From contig NZ_CP025119.1 in NCBI RefSeq assembly GCF_002831685.1, positions 2,440,001 to 2,504,000 on the forward strand: DNA of 64,000 nt. Direction: 5' to 3'. The translations under genes were made by a program, and so were the position numbers. Every line of letters starts with the position of its first letter. Position 1 is the stretch's first letter. This stretch comes from Polaribacter sp. ALD11 (GTDB taxonomy: Bacteria > Bacteroidota > Bacteroidia > Flavobacteriales > Flavobacteriaceae). Positions 41,756-51,131 of the stretch are shown here, one piece after another. The notes beneath the pieces were generated by a model. The model searched no databases. It was given only the letters and a program-made list of their open reading frames with translations, and had not been told where the DNA came from.

Positions 41756-43024
41756 ATGGCAAAACAAGACCCCTATGCAGCATTAAGAATTAAAGAATTC
41801 AATATTTTTTTATTCGTAAGATTTTTATTAGTTTTTGGTTGGTCTATGCAATTTATTGTCATCGAATGGCAAGTATATTCAATTACAAAAGATCCTCTTT
41901 CTTTAGGAATTATAGGTTTAATGGAAATTATACCAGCATTTTCAATGGCATTATTTGCAGGTCATATTGTAGATCAAAGAGAAAAAAGAAACTTATTAGC
42001 CTTATGTACTGCTGCTTTTTCGTTGATTAGTTTAGGTTTATTTTTATTAACTACAGAAAGTATAATTGCAAGTTGGTCTACAAACACTGTTTTGTATTCA
42101 ATTTATGGTTTGGTCTTTTTTGGCGGATTTTTACGTTCTTTTTTCGGACCAACAATTTTTTCTTTAGTGGCTTTATTAGTTCCTAAAAAAATATATCATA
42201 ACGCTGCAACTTGGAGTACAAGTACCTGGAAAACAGCTTCTGTTTCTGGAGCATTAGCAGCAGGTTTTTTAATAAGTTGGATTGGTGTAGACAAAACTTT
42301 ATGTCTCGTTTTTGTTCTAGTGATACTGTCTTTAATATTTACTTTCTTAATTAAAAAGAAACCAATTTTAAACACAAAAATTGGAGAACCTATGAAAGAA
42401 AGTTTAAAAGCAGGTATCCGTTTTGTTTTTCAGAATAAAGCAATCTTAGGTGTTTTAACGTTAGATATGATTGCTGTTTTATTTGGAGGAACCGTTGCCA
42501 TTTTGTCTATTTTTGCGCAAGATGTTTTAAAAGTTGGGCCAGAAGGTTTTGGTATCTTAAATGCTTCTATTTCTATGGGAAGTATTGTTACTATGTTTAT
42601 AACAACCTATATTCCTATCAATAAAAATACAGGTAAGAAAATGCTTATTTCTGTTTTTATCTTCGGATTAAGTATTATCGCATTCGGACTTTCATCTATT
42701 TTTTGGGTAAGTATTTTGGCTTTGTTTATTAGTGGCGCAGCAGACGGAATTTCGATGGTTATTAGACAAACTATTCTACAATTAAAAACACCAGATGATA
42801 TGAGAGGTAGAGTTTCTTCTGTAAACTCGATGTTTGTAGGCTCTTCTAATGAATTGGGTGCTTTTGAAAGTGGTTTAGCAGCCAAAATAATTGGGCCTGT
42901 TGCCGCCGTAGTTTTTGGCGGAACCATGACCATAATAACTACAGTAACAATGGGAGTTGTAAACCCAACTTTACGCGATTTAGATTTAACAAAAGAAATT
43001 GAGGAAAACGAAAAGGAAGATTAA
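41756..43024 (+). CDS. MFS_3-type transporter
   Basis: A 422-residue major facilitator protein with twelve hydrophobic helices. The MFS loop GHIVDQREKRN matches the G-x-x-x-D-R/K-x-G/R-R/K motif A between helices 2 and 3, and similar repeats occur near 285-300. It resembles the MFS_3 (enterobactin-exporter EntS-like) group and contains AFESGLAAKIIGPVAAVVFGG near the end. It exports or imports small molecules by proton coupling; the substrate is unknown. It follows the hypothetical gene by 18 bases on the same strand and may be in its operon. Confidence 0.9.
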   Translation: MAKQDPYAALRIKEFNIFLFVRFLLVFGWSMQFIVIEWQVYSITKDPLSLGIIGLMEIIPAFSMALFAGHIVDQREKRNLLALCTAAFSLISLGLFLLTTESIIASWSTNTVLYSIYGLVFFGGFLRSFFGPTIFSLVALLVPKKIYHNAATWSTSTWKTASVSGALAAGFLISWIGVDKTLCLVFVLVILSLIFTFLIKKKPILNTKIGEPMKESLKAGIRFVFQNKAILGVLTLDMIAVLFGGTVAILSIFAQDVLKVGPEGFGILNASISMGSIVTMFITTYIPINKNTGKKMLISVFIFGLSIIAFGLSSIFWVSILALFISGAADGISMVIRQTILQLKTPDDMRGRVSSVNSMFVGSSNELGAFESGLAAKIIGPVAAVVFGGTMTIITTVTMGVVNPTLRDLDLTKEIEENEKED

Positions 43025-43047
43025 AAAAATAGTTCTTTTATTTATAA

Positions 43048-43446
43048 ACTAAGAGCTTAATTACTTTAGGTAATAAAGCAGGTTTCTTTGCATATAAATT
43101 TGATAAGGCTTCTGTTTTTTTAAATTTCAATAGTAAGTTTACAACTAAAGATGGCTTGTTTGCTGGTGGTGGAGACCAATGTCAATTTTTTACTAAAGAA
43201 CCTTTTAAAATGTTAAAAGGGTTTAATGAAAACTTCTGTATCATAGAAGATTTTGAAATAATAAACAGAGTTAGAAAACAGCAAATTCCGTTTGCAATTA
43301 TTCAACCTAAAGCAACTGTAAGTGCTAGAAAACATACGTGTAACTCTTGGTTAAAAGTAAACTTAATTAACGGCTATGTGTTTTTAAAATACAAACTATG
43401 TGTTTCTCCAGCAAAGCTTCGTAAAACATATAAAAATTTGTTGTGA
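43048..43446 (+). pseudogene. Truncated TIGR04283-type glycosyltransferase remnant
   Basis: An open stretch with no ATG runs from a stop codon at 43045 to the stop at 43446. It reads GNKAGFFAYKFDKASVFLNF, then GLFAGGGDQCQFFTKEPFKM and IEDFEIINRVRKQQIPF, ending VNLINGYVFLKYKLCVSPAK. This matches the C-terminal half of family-2 glycosyltransferases of the TIGR04283 type. The N-terminal GT-A domain, with its nucleotide-sugar site, is absent, so it is a non-functional fragment. It lies just after the MFS gene; no repeats or mobile element remains show how the front half was lost. Confidence 0.8.
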
Positions 43447-43461
43447 GAAAGTGCATAAAAA

Positions 43462-43490
43462 AACCGTTTTTTGAAACTCAAAAAACGGTT
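43462..43490 (-). terminator. Terminator of the 43514-43849 gene
   Basis: AACCGTTTTTTGA (43462-43474) pairs with TCAAAAAACGGTT (43478-43490). On the minus strand it is followed by a T-run (complement of A-run 43456-43463). Confidence 0.75.
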
Positions 43491-43513
43491 GAATATTTAA
43501 TTTAGATAAAAAT

Positions 43514-43849
43514 TTATTTTACTAATTTAAGAACAGTTATAGATTTTACCTTCTTTTTTTCTCCAGTTAAATCACCCTCTTCATCGGTTAATTCAATTTC
43601 TTTTTCAACCCAAGTAATCATAAATTTTTTATTAAGATTATCGTCGTCATATAGGCTAATTTCGATGTCTTCGTGAACGTCATAGAATAAAATTTCTTTT
43701 TTATCGGCATCTATAAACTTGAAGAAATCATCTTCTGTAACTTCTATAAAGGTTGCTGTTAAAGTGTTTTCTTTTAATATTGTTTTAGATGTAAAAGAAA
43801 GAGATGCAGAAATAAATAGCAATAATGCTACACGGTATAATGTTTTCAT
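43514..43849 (-). CDS. Small exported protein of unknown function
   Basis: A 111-residue secreted protein: signal peptide MKTLYRVALLLFISASLSFTS (cleavage after residue 21) followed by an acidic chain with beta-strand pattern (FIEVTEDDFFKFIDADKKEI, FMITWVEKEIELTDEEGDLT, VKSITVLKLVK). No recognisable motif or membrane segment after the signal. It is likely periplasmic. A terminator follows it, and no operon partner lies close on the same strand. I do not recognise the family; the function is unknown. Confidence 0.7.
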   Translation of the reverse strand: MKTLYRVALLLFISASLSFTSKTILKENTLTATFIEVTEDDFFKFIDADKKEILFYDVHEDIEISLYDDDNLNKKFMITWVEKEIELTDEEGDLTGEKKKVKSITVLKLVK

Positions 43850-43992
43850 AATTTTTAATTTTAAGGTTTATTTTATTAGTTATAGTAGCTATTCTTTTTC
43901 CCTAAAAGAACCTGCTTTTTGTTGAAGTAAAACGAACTATATTCTCATAAGCCTTAATATTAAAAATCCGTATATCAAATATAAGCTATTTT

Positions 43993-45639
43993 TTAATTGA
44001 ATGTTATAACAGCTGTTAATTTTTCTTCTAATTCTTTTTGGTGCTTTTTTGTCGTTTTTTCATCCCAAGAGAAATAGTGTTTAAATTCATTCATAACAAA
44101 TTCTTTATATAAATGTACGCTTTGCGTATCAAAAAACAAACGACCTGTTCTGCGCATAAAAAAATCTGTTGGCGTACAAGTCATTTCATTTTGTATACAA
44201 AACCAAACTTCTGCTTTTATCATTTTTTCAGCTTGATTCTCATCCATTAAATCATCAAATTTTTGCAAAATAATATCGGTTTGTTTCCCGTAGTTATAAA
44301 TTAAATATTCGGCATATTTTCTGTCAAAATCTACTTCGTTTATTCTATTATGAATGGCATCAACATAACTATTTACTTCACTAGAATCTGCAAAATCACC
44401 ACCAGAAAGTATAATTTCTTTGGTTTTAATTTCTTCGAATTCTTTATCGAATCTACGCTTGTACTTTTTGGCAACTAAATCTACAATTCGTTCTGCCATT
44501 TTGCGATAACCCGTTAATTTTCCGCCAGCAATAGATATTAATTCTGTATCAGAAACAAAAATCTCATCTTTTCTAGACAATTCTGAAGCAGATTTACCTT
44601 CTTCATGAATTAACGGACGCAAACCTGCCCAAGAAGATTGCACGTCTTCCAAAGAAATATGAATATCAGGAAACATGTTATTCACAGCAGAAATTAAATA
44701 CATAGCATCTACCAAGCTCGTATCTACATTGTCTTTGTTTTCTTGATAATTGGTGTCTGTAGTTCCAAAATATGTAACCTTTCCACGCGGAATTGCAAAC
44801 ATCATTCGTCCGTCTGGTACATCAAAATACACAGATTGTTTTATCGGTAATTTTTCATGTGGCACAACTAAGTGAACTCCTTTAGTTAAGTGTAATCTTT
44901 TACCAGTTTTAGAGTGATTCGTTTGACGTAAATTATCTACCCAAGGGCCAGTTGCGTTTACAACATACTTTGCTTTTATGTTAAAAGATTCGTTGGTAAA
45001 AGTGTCTTTTACAGTTGCACCAACCACGTTATTTTCTTCATAAATAAATTCGGTTGCTTCTGTATAATTTATAATTTTCGCATCGTAATTTAAAGCTGTT
45101 TTTAAAACTTCTAGTGTTAAACGCGCATCATCTGTTCTGTATTCTGCATAATAACCAGCGCCGTTTAAAATACTTTCTGGCAACAACGGTTCTTTTTCTA
45201 ATGCCTCTTCTTTATCTAGCATTCTTCTTTTATCTTCACCTTCTACAGAAGCTAAAATATCATAGATTTTTAAGCCAATGGAGGTTAGCCAAGAACCATA
45301 CGTTCCGCCATCTATTAAAGGTAAAATCATCTTTTCTGGTATTACTAAATGTGGTGCTAATTTGTGTACAATTGCACGTTCTGTACCAACTTCTTTTACC
45401 AACCAAAAATCGAATTGTTTTAAGTAACGCAAACCACCATGAATTAGTTTTGTAGATTTACTAGAAGTACCAGAAGCAAAATCATTTTTTTCAATTAAGG
45501 CTACTTTCATTCCGCGAGAAGCTGCGTCTAAAGCAATTCCTGCGCCTGTAATTCCGCCACCAATAATTAGCAGATCAAATTCTGATGCTTGCAGTTCTTT
45601 GGTAATATTTTCTCTGTTGAAGTAAGAAAAGTTGCTCAT
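43993..45639 (-). CDS. glpD: Glycerol-3-phosphate dehydrogenase/oxidase
   Basis: A 548-residue FAD-dependent GlpD/GlpO-family protein, started at the ATG at 45639 (MSNFSYFNRENITKELQASE). The dinucleotide motif is LLIIGGGITGAGIALDAASRG. Other elements are GTSSKSTKLIHGGLRYLKQF, MMFAIPRGKVTYFGTTDT and ELISIAGGKLTGYRKMAERIVD, ending with a helical C-terminal domain. It oxidises glycerol-3-phosphate to dihydroxyacetone phosphate at the membrane, passing electrons to quinone. The upstream in-frame extension is unlikely because it lacks conservation and spoils the N-terminus. It has no glpK or glpF neighbour here. Confidence 0.95.
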   Translation of the reverse strand: MSNFSYFNRENITKELQASEFDLLIIGGGITGAGIALDAASRGMKVALIEKNDFASGTSSKSTKLIHGGLRYLKQFDFWLVKEVGTERAIVHKLAPHLVIPEKMILPLIDGGTYGSWLTSIGLKIYDILASVEGEDKRRMLDKEEALEKEPLLPESILNGAGYYAEYRTDDARLTLEVLKTALNYDAKIINYTEATEFIYEENNVVGATVKDTFTNESFNIKAKYVVNATGPWVDNLRQTNHSKTGKRLHLTKGVHLVVPHEKLPIKQSVYFDVPDGRMMFAIPRGKVTYFGTTDTNYQENKDNVDTSLVDAMYLISAVNNMFPDIHISLEDVQSSWAGLRPLIHEEGKSASELSRKDEIFVSDTELISIAGGKLTGYRKMAERIVDLVAKKYKRRFDKEFEEIKTKEIILSGGDFADSSEVNSYVDAIHNRINEVDFDRKYAEYLIYNYGKQTDIILQKFDDLMDENQAEKMIKAEVWFCIQNEMTCTPTDFFMRRTGRLFFDTQSVHLYKEFVMNEFKHYFSWDEKTTKKHQKELEEKLTAVITFN

Positions 45640-45807
45640 ATAAAAAGTTGAATTTATAAATAGATACCTGTTATAAATAATATCTTTTAGCAAAGTACAA
45701 AAAAGCAAAACATTCGATTTGTATTTTTAGAAATTTTTTGTGTAAAATTGTTGTTTTTTTAATACTATTTTTACTACATTTTATTTACATTTATAAAAAA
45801 AACTAAA

Positions 45808-46242
45808 ATGGCAATATCAGATTTATATACAAGCGGACAACACAAACAAGAAATTGGTCATTTTGCCAATATTGTAAAAATTGCAAAAGCAGACGGAGAA
45901 ATTTCAGAAATCGAAAAAGAACTGTTAATTAGAGCAGGAAAAAACTTAAATATCACTTTAGAAGAATCTATTCTTATTTTAACAAGTCCAGAAAAATATC
46001 CAACAAATCCGCCAGCAAGTTATGACGATAGGATAGAGCGTTTATACCGTTTAACAAGAATGATTATGGCAGATGGAGAAGCTAAGTTGGTAGAAGTTAA
46101 AATGATGCAAAAAATTGCAGTTGGTTTACATTTCTCTGTTGACAATGCAGAAAAAGTGTGTGATGAAGCAATTTATTTAGTTAAAAATAATAACGATTTG
46201 GCAGATTTTACTGCAGCAATTAGAAAATTAGATCGCGCTTAA
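45808..46242 (+). CDS. TerB-family protein
   Basis: A 144-residue all-helical TerB-like protein: QEIGHFANIVKIAKADGEIS followed by EIEKELLIRAGKNLNI, then a second similar half RLYRLTRMIMADGEAKLVEV followed by EVKMMQKIAVGLHFSVDNA. The paired ADGEIS/ADGEAK acidic turns, probably metal-binding, define the TerB fold. In TerB proteins it is tied to tellurite or envelope stress, but most family members have no proven role. It stands alone, converging with the PPOX-fold gene 13 bases downstream. Confidence 0.87.
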   Translation: MAISDLYTSGQHKQEIGHFANIVKIAKADGEISEIEKELLIRAGKNLNITLEESILILTSPEKYPTNPPASYDDRIERLYRLTRMIMADGEAKLVEVKMMQKIAVGLHFSVDNAEKVCDEAIYLVKNNNDLADFTAAIRKLDRA

Positions 46243-46254
46243 TTGTTCTTCTTT

Positions 46255-46797
46255 TTATTTTAAAATATGTGTAGGCAAACCATCGATACTTGTTTGGTTT
46301 TTGTCTTTCCAATATTGTTCAATTCCTTTTTTCCCTTGATCTTCGGCCCAATCATTTAATTGATTTCGTTCACTTTTAAATTCGAAAAAAGGAATTGACA
46401 TTCCGCAAGAAGTCTGTGCAGATTCTACGTGAATATCAAATATTTGACGTGTGCCTGGAGTTTCTGGAAACAATGCAATTAATTCATTCCAAGATGTATT
46501 TCCTTCTTTAATTTCTTTCCCCTTACCGTATAATCTCAGAATGTTTGGTGCACCATCAAAGGCACAAAACATAATGGTAATTCTGTCGTTTTCTAATAAA
46601 TGCGCCGCCGTTTCATTGCCGCTTCCGGTAACATTTAACCATAAAACACGGTTTTCAGAAACAACTCTAAAAGAATCCATTCCTTTTGGCGATAAATTAA
46701 TTCTACCAGAATTAGGAGCAGTAGCAACAAAGAATATTTTTTGAGCCTCCATAAATTTTTGAAGTCTTGAGGTAATTTTTGTGTAAAATTTAGACAT
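46255..46797 (-). CDS. Pyridoxamine 5'-phosphate oxidase-like (FMN-binding split barrel) protein
   Basis: A 180-residue protein started at the ATG at 46797 (MSKFYTKITSRLQKFMEAQK). It shows the flavin-reductase/PPOX split-barrel core: KIFFVATAPNSGRINLSPKG, RVLWLNVTGSGNETAAHLLE and RITIMFCAFDGAPNILRLYG. It should bind FMN or a related cofactor. Family members range from pyridoxine-phosphate oxidase to F420-binding and nitroreductase-like proteins, so the reaction is open. TAAATTTG at 46819-46826 (minus) is a plausible -7 element. It converges with the TerB gene. Confidence 0.87.
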   Translation of the reverse strand: MSKFYTKITSRLQKFMEAQKIFFVATAPNSGRINLSPKGMDSFRVVSENRVLWLNVTGSGNETAAHLLENDRITIMFCAFDGAPNILRLYGKGKEIKEGNTSWNELIALFPETPGTRQIFDIHVESAQTSCGMSIPFFEFKSERNQLNDWAEDQGKKGIEQYWKDKNQTSIDGLPTHILK

Positions 46798-46874
46798 GTT
46801 AAAATTGGTATAAGATTGCAAATTTACTAAATATCGTTTTAATTGTTTATTTTAGACAAAAAAATATTTTTTGT

Positions 46875-48350
46875 ATGGAATATGGATTTCTTTCAGTAAT
46901 ACCACCAATTGTTGCCATTATTTTAGCCTTAAAAACCAAGCAAGTATATATTGCTTTGTTATTTGGAATTTGGTTTTCTTGGTTGATCATAGAAGGATGG
47001 AATCCGTTAGCCGGAACTTTAGCAATGATTGAAGGAATGGTAAATGTTTTTCAATCGAAAGGAAACACAAGAACCATTATGTTTAGTGCGTTGGTAGGCG
47101 CATTGTTAATTTTTATTCAATATTCGAGAGGAGTAGAAGGTTTTATCAATATTATCAACCGAAAATTAGTAAAACTCGAAGGTAAAAAAACGGGTTATAG
47201 TAGAGTGATGGTTCAGGTTTTAGCAACGGTAACAGGGTTGCTTTTATTTGTTGAAACAAGTATTAGTTCTTTAACTGTAGGAACTTTGTACAGACCAATA
47301 TTCGATAAATTAGGAATTCCGAGAGAGAAATTAGCTTATATAGCAGATTCTAGTTCTGCACCTTCATCCATTTTAATTCCCTTTAATGCTTGGGGAGCTT
47401 TCATCATGGGGCTGTTGTTAACACAAGGAATTGACAAGCCATTTTCTGTAATGATTGCGTCTATTAAATATAATTTTTATCCGCTATTGGCAATTACAAT
47501 TCTCTTCATTATTATTTTTACAAAGAAAGATTTTGGCCCAATGAAAAATGCCGAAAAAAGAACCAGAGAAACGGGTGAATTGATGAATAAAGGCTCTAAA
47601 CCTATGGTTTCAGATGAGATTACCTCTTTTCCGCCAAAAGAAGGAATTGAAGCGAAAGCGTATAATATGATTGTGCCGCTTTTGGTAATGGTTTTTATGA
47701 TGCCAATAAATTTAATCTATACCGGTTGGAGTTCTGTTGAAAATGCAACCTCATTTTTTAACCATGCTACAGAAGCCATCGGAAAAGGTTCTGGGTCATC
47801 CTCTGTTTTATATGCAGTAATTACGGCTTTATTGGTTGCCATGGCAATGTATTTTATACAAGGAATTATGAAGCCAAAAGAAGCTGTTAATTTAACTTTA
47901 AAAGGAATTAGTGAGCTAATGCCATTGGCGTTATTAATGTTGTTAGCATTTGCTATTGGAGACGCTTGTAAAGAGTTAGAAACCGGAATTTACGTTGCAA
48001 ATGTTACTAAAGATTGGTTGTCGCCAGAATTGTTGCCAGCAGTGGTTTTTATTATTAGTTCCTTTATTGCTTTTTCTACCGGAACTTCTTGGGGAACGTT
48101 TGCAATTATGTTGGCAATTTCAATACCAATGGCAAATATTCATGGTTCTGATGTAACTATAATAGTTGCTGCAACTTTAGGAGGAGGAATTTTTGGAGAC
48201 CATTGTTCGCCAATTTCAGACACTTCTATTATTTCTTCTATGGCGTCTGCAAGTGACCATATAGATCATGTAAAAACACAATTACCGTACGCATTAGTTG
48301 GTGGTGTAATTACCGTAATTATGTATTTAATTATTGGGTTTTTAGGATAA
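46875..48350 (+). CDS. NhaC-type Na+/H+ antiporter family protein
   Basis: A 491-residue polytopic inner-membrane transporter with about 12 helices, recognisable as NhaC-family: PPIVAIILALKTKQVYIALL at the start, SSSAPSSILIPFNAWGAFIMG in the middle, and SFIAFSTGTSWGTFAIMLAI and GGGIFGDHCSPISDTSIISS in the second half. These are the family's ion-site segments. It exchanges sodium and proton or carries an organic cation; the exact ion pair cannot be known from sequence. It is divergent from the PPOX gene and followed directly by the repeat mosaic. Confidence 0.92.
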   Translation: MEYGFLSVIPPIVAIILALKTKQVYIALLFGIWFSWLIIEGWNPLAGTLAMIEGMVNVFQSKGNTRTIMFSALVGALLIFIQYSRGVEGFINIINRKLVKLEGKKTGYSRVMVQVLATVTGLLLFVETSISSLTVGTLYRPIFDKLGIPREKLAYIADSSSAPSSILIPFNAWGAFIMGLLLTQGIDKPFSVMIASIKYNFYPLLAITILFIIIFTKKDFGPMKNAEKRTRETGELMNKGSKPMVSDEITSFPPKEGIEAKAYNMIVPLLVMVFMMPINLIYTGWSSVENATSFFNHATEAIGKGSGSSSVLYAVITALLVAMAMYFIQGIMKPKEAVNLTLKGISELMPLALLMLLAFAIGDACKELETGIYVANVTKDWLSPELLPAVVFIISSFIAFSTGTSWGTFAIMLAISIPMANIHGSDVTIIVAATLGGGIFGDHCSPISDTSIISSMASASDHIDHVKTQLPYALVGGVITVIMYLIIGFLG

Positions 48351-48680
48351 TGTCATTGCGAAGAAGAATCACGAAGCAATTTGTAGAATTTGGGCGTTAC
48401 CACAAGGGTCGCGCTTTCCTCTATATCTTTTTGTGAAAAACAAAAAGGATGCCGTTTCAATCGCTAACGCGGGCGTATTTATAAACAGATTGTAAATACG
48501 TATAGTTTGTTATTTCAAAATGAGCTTTTTTAAGCGGTAGAGAAATCTCTTGTAATAGAGTGATGTAGTTCTTCTTTACACTAGGTAAGAAATAACATTG
48601 TCTTTACGAGTATGTTAGGACGAAGTAATCTGTTTGTTCAATCAAAAGATTGCCACAGTTTACAAAAAAGTAAACTTCAC
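48351..48680. repeat. Mosaic of dispersed repeats (no gene)
   Basis: The 335-base gap after the NhaC gene is filled with GC-richer repeat-like pieces unlike neighbouring DNA. Block A (48351-48382) reads TGTCATTGCGAAGAAGAATC then ACGAAGCAATTT. Block B (48392-48475) begins GGGCGTTACCACAAGGGTCG and ends CTAACGCGGGCG, with GCGTTA/TAACGC ends and an inner CTTTTTG/CAAAAAG hairpin. Later pieces (about 48510-48560; 48600-48680) resemble further repeat families. From general knowledge such elements are scattered in flavobacterial genomes. No gene or CRISPR spacing is present. Confidence 0.65.
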
Positions 48681-48685
48681 AATAA

Positions 48686-49081
48686 CTAACTAGCTAAAAT
48701 ACCACGTTTTTTAATCTCATCAATCATACGTAAAGCACCTTCTTTAACGGTGTTTTCTTTAAAGAAAAATGTTTTTTCGTGTAATGTGTTTCCTTCAAAA
48801 AAAGAAACTTGAAAACGATTATTTAAGACGAATAGTTCTGGTTGAATAAATTCAATCTTAGCAAAAGAATTGGCAGGAAGTTTGTCTAATTTTTTACGCA
48901 ACAAAGAAGTTGTTTTTGTTTCTGAAAAACCTTGAGAAACAATCACCATCATTTCTAAATCGACCTTTTTGTTATTAATAACATAAACATTCCAATCATC
49001 TGTTTTATAAATATCATTGTATTCATAAACCATTGCCATTTCTACGTCTGTAACTTCTGGTATTTCAATGTCTTTTTTCAT
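48686..49081 (-). CDS. Conserved hypothetical protein after the efflux operon
   Basis: A 131-residue soluble protein with no signal or membrane segment: MKKDIEIPEVTDVEMAMVYE then YNDIYKTDDWNVYVINNKKV, and later ETKTTSLLRKKLDKLPANSF. The mixed alpha/beta pattern is regular and the codon use is like its neighbours, so it is a real gene. I do not recognise a named family. It follows the TetR regulator by 9 bases on the same strand and is the last gene of the efflux operon, though its role there is unknown. Confidence 0.7.
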   Translation of the reverse strand: MKKDIEIPEVTDVEMAMVYEYNDIYKTDDWNVYVINNKKVDLEMMVIVSQGFSETKTTSLLRKKLDKLPANSFAKIEFIQPELFVLNNRFQVSFFEGNTLHEKTFFFKENTVKEGALRMIDEIKKRGILAS

Positions 49082-49090
49082 AAATAATAA

Positions 49091-49687
49091 TTAAGAAAAT
49101 ATTTTTTTTGTGTCTTTGTAATTTGTTGTAATAAAACCTCTTAAGCTATTTATAATTAGATGTTCAAAAACAGCATCTACACTATAAGTGTCAAAAATAT
49201 TTTTCGGTTCAAAAACTATATTTTGGAGTTTTGTAAAATACAAATCGCAAAACAAATCTAAATTTAAATTTTTGCGAAGATACTCTTTTTCTATAGCCTC
49301 TTCAAGCAAAGGTTTTAATGTGGTTTTTATAAAATTACTTTTAAAATTTTCGAAAACAACATCTGCATTGTGGTAATATTTCTTAATTCCGTATAAGAAA
49401 GAAGGTTTAAAATAATTTAAATATTGAAAACTGTTTTTCTGAATTAAGACGATTCTCTCTATGGGATCTTTTGTGTTTTTTAAAATTTGATTTACTTCAT
49501 GCAGGTATTTATCAATAATAAAACGAATACCTTTAGAAATAAGTTCATCTTTTGTTTTAAAGTGTTTGTAGATGGTTTTTTTAGAAATACCAAGTTCAGA
49601 AGCAAGTTCGTTCATAGAAAAACGCTTGCTTCCAAACTTGATAAAGTTTGTAATAGAACATTCTAAAAGTTCTTGTTTACTAACCAT
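49091..49687 (-). CDS. TetR/AcrR family transcriptional regulator
   Basis: A 198-residue regulator. The N-terminal HTH (about 5-50) reads ITNFIKFGSKRFSMNELASE, LGISKKTIYKHFKTKDELIS, the TetR core. The rest is the helical ligand and dimer domain. TetR regulators of efflux pumps normally repress nearby pump genes and are released by their substrates. Here it is transcribed after the tolC-like gene with a 10-base gap, so it is in the efflux operon itself, with a second regulator at the operon's start. Confidence 0.93.
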   Translation of the reverse strand: MVSKQELLECSITNFIKFGSKRFSMNELASELGISKKTIYKHFKTKDELISKGIRFIIDKYLHEVNQILKNTKDPIERIVLIQKNSFQYLNYFKPSFLYGIKKYYHNADVVFENFKSNFIKTTLKPLLEEAIEKEYLRKNLNLDLFCDLYFTKLQNIVFEPKNIFDTYSVDAVFEHLIINSLRGFITTNYKDTKKIFS

Positions 49688-49697
49688 TCTTAATTAT

Positions 49698-51131
49698 TTA
49701 TTTTAAACCACCACCCAAAGCTTCATATAAATTTACAACAGATTGTAACTGTTGTAATTTGCTACCAATAACCTTAATCTCTACACCTAAAGCACTTTGT
49801 CTAGCAGTTAATAGGTCTAAATAAGTTGCATATCCGTTTTTTAATAATTCTTCAGAATTTTTTTCTGCTTTACGTAAAGCTTCTACTTCATTTTTTAAGA
49901 ATTGAAATTTTCTATTTTCAGAACTGTAAGCATATAGTGCATTAGAAACTTCATTACCAGCAACTAACAATGTTTTTTTAAATCTTAACAGCGCTTGCTC
50001 TTGTTGTGCAATGGCAACTTCTTTTTGTGTTTTTAGCTTTCGCTGATTAAAAAGAGGTTGTGTTAAGCCACCAACAATATTCGCAAATAATGAATTTGCG
50101 TTAAATAATTGATCTAATTCTAAACTTTGTAATCCGCCAGAAGCTGTTAATTTAAAAGATGGGTATAAGTTACTTTTAGCAACATTTGTCAATTCAAAAG
50201 CACTAATTAAACCGTATTCAGCAGCCATAACATCTGGTCGATTTCTTAATAACTGGGAAGAAACACCTAGTTTCATGTCAGAATTTATACTTTGAGTATC
50301 TAAACTACTTCTGTTAATCTGCTGCGGCGTTTTACCCAATAAAATACTTAATGTATTTTCTGCTTTAAAAAGGGCAACTTCTAAATCTACTTCTAAAGAT
50401 TTTGCATTGTTGTATTGTGCAATATTTTGATCTACTGCAACCTGGTTTGTTAAACCTGCCTCTTTTAAAGCTTTAATAGTTTCTACACCGGTTTTTCTTG
50501 TTTCAATCGATTTTTTGGTAACTTCTAATTGTGCATCTAAGGCTAAAATACTATAATAAGTAGCGGCAATGCTAGAAATTAATTGTGTTTTTACCGCTTG
50601 ATGACCAGCAACACTTTGTAAAAAAGCCGCTTGTGTTGCACGTTTATTGCTACGTATTTTTCCCCAAATATCTGCTTCCCAAGAAAGGTTTGCAGTAACA
50701 TCAAACTGATCTGTAGAAGTGTTAGTTAAAAACGCACCAAACTGACTATTTTTAGAAAGTTCTTGGTGTGTAACATTCGCACCAATATTTACAGACGGTA
50801 AATACCCCGCTTTTCCTTGTTTTGCATACGCTTCGGCTGCAACTATTTGTTGAATTGCAATTCGAATGTCCATATTATTTTGCAATCCTTCATCAATATA
50901 TTGCTGTAAATAGGTGTCTGTAAACAACGTTTTCCAAGAAACATCTGCCATAGATATACTATCTGATGGCAAATTATCTGTTCTGTACAAGTTTTCTGTT
51001 TCTGTAATTTCTGGTCTTGCATACTCTTTAGCCACAAAACAACTTTGTAATGTAAAAGCCATTACAGCTAAAACGAGTCCCTTTTGAAGGGGTGTATTTT
51101 TTATAATTGATATCATATGATTAATCTTCAT
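49698..51131 (-). CDS. RND efflux outer-membrane channel (OprM/NodT family)
   Basis: A 477-residue outer-membrane factor, a TolC-fold lipoprotein: lipobox LQSC, with lipid attachment at about Cys31 counted from the start used here. Two similar halves of the family are seen (ADIWGKIRSNKRATQAAFLQ; YLDLLTARQSALGVEIKVIG). It forms the trimeric channel in the outer membrane. The start at 51131 overlaps the pump gene's stop by 11 bases; a second ATG at 51116 (MISIIK) is also plausible. Part of the four-gene tripartite system. Confidence 0.93.
   Translation of the reverse strand: MKINHMISIIKNTPLQKGLVLAVMAFTLQSCFVAKEYARPEITETENLYRTDNLPSDSISMADVSWKTLFTDTYLQQYIDEGLQNNMDIRIAIQQIVAAEAYAKQGKAGYLPSVNIGANVTHQELSKNSQFGAFLTNTSTDQFDVTANLSWEADIWGKIRSNKRATQAAFLQSVAGHQAVKTQLISSIAATYYSILALDAQLEVTKKSIETRKTGVETIKALKEAGLTNQVAVDQNIAQYNNAKSLEVDLEVALFKAENTLSILLGKTPQQINRSSLDTQSINSDMKLGVSSQLLRNRPDVMAAEYGLISAFELTNVAKSNLYPSFKLTASGGLQSLELDQLFNANSLFANIVGGLTQPLFNQRKLKTQKEVAIAQQEQALLRFKKTLLVAGNEVSNALYAYSSENRKFQFLKNEVEALRKAEKNSEELLKNGYATYLDLLTARQSALGVEIKVIGSKLQQLQSVVNLYEALGGGLK

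Noticed and set aside
45114..45455. Plus-strand 113-codon frame opposite glpD
   Set aside because: Lies wholly inside the conserved glpD coding sequence in antisense and shows no domain.
48351..48680. Repeat mosaic as a CRISPR array or IS remnant
   Set aside because: No regular repeat-spacer pattern and no transposase frame.
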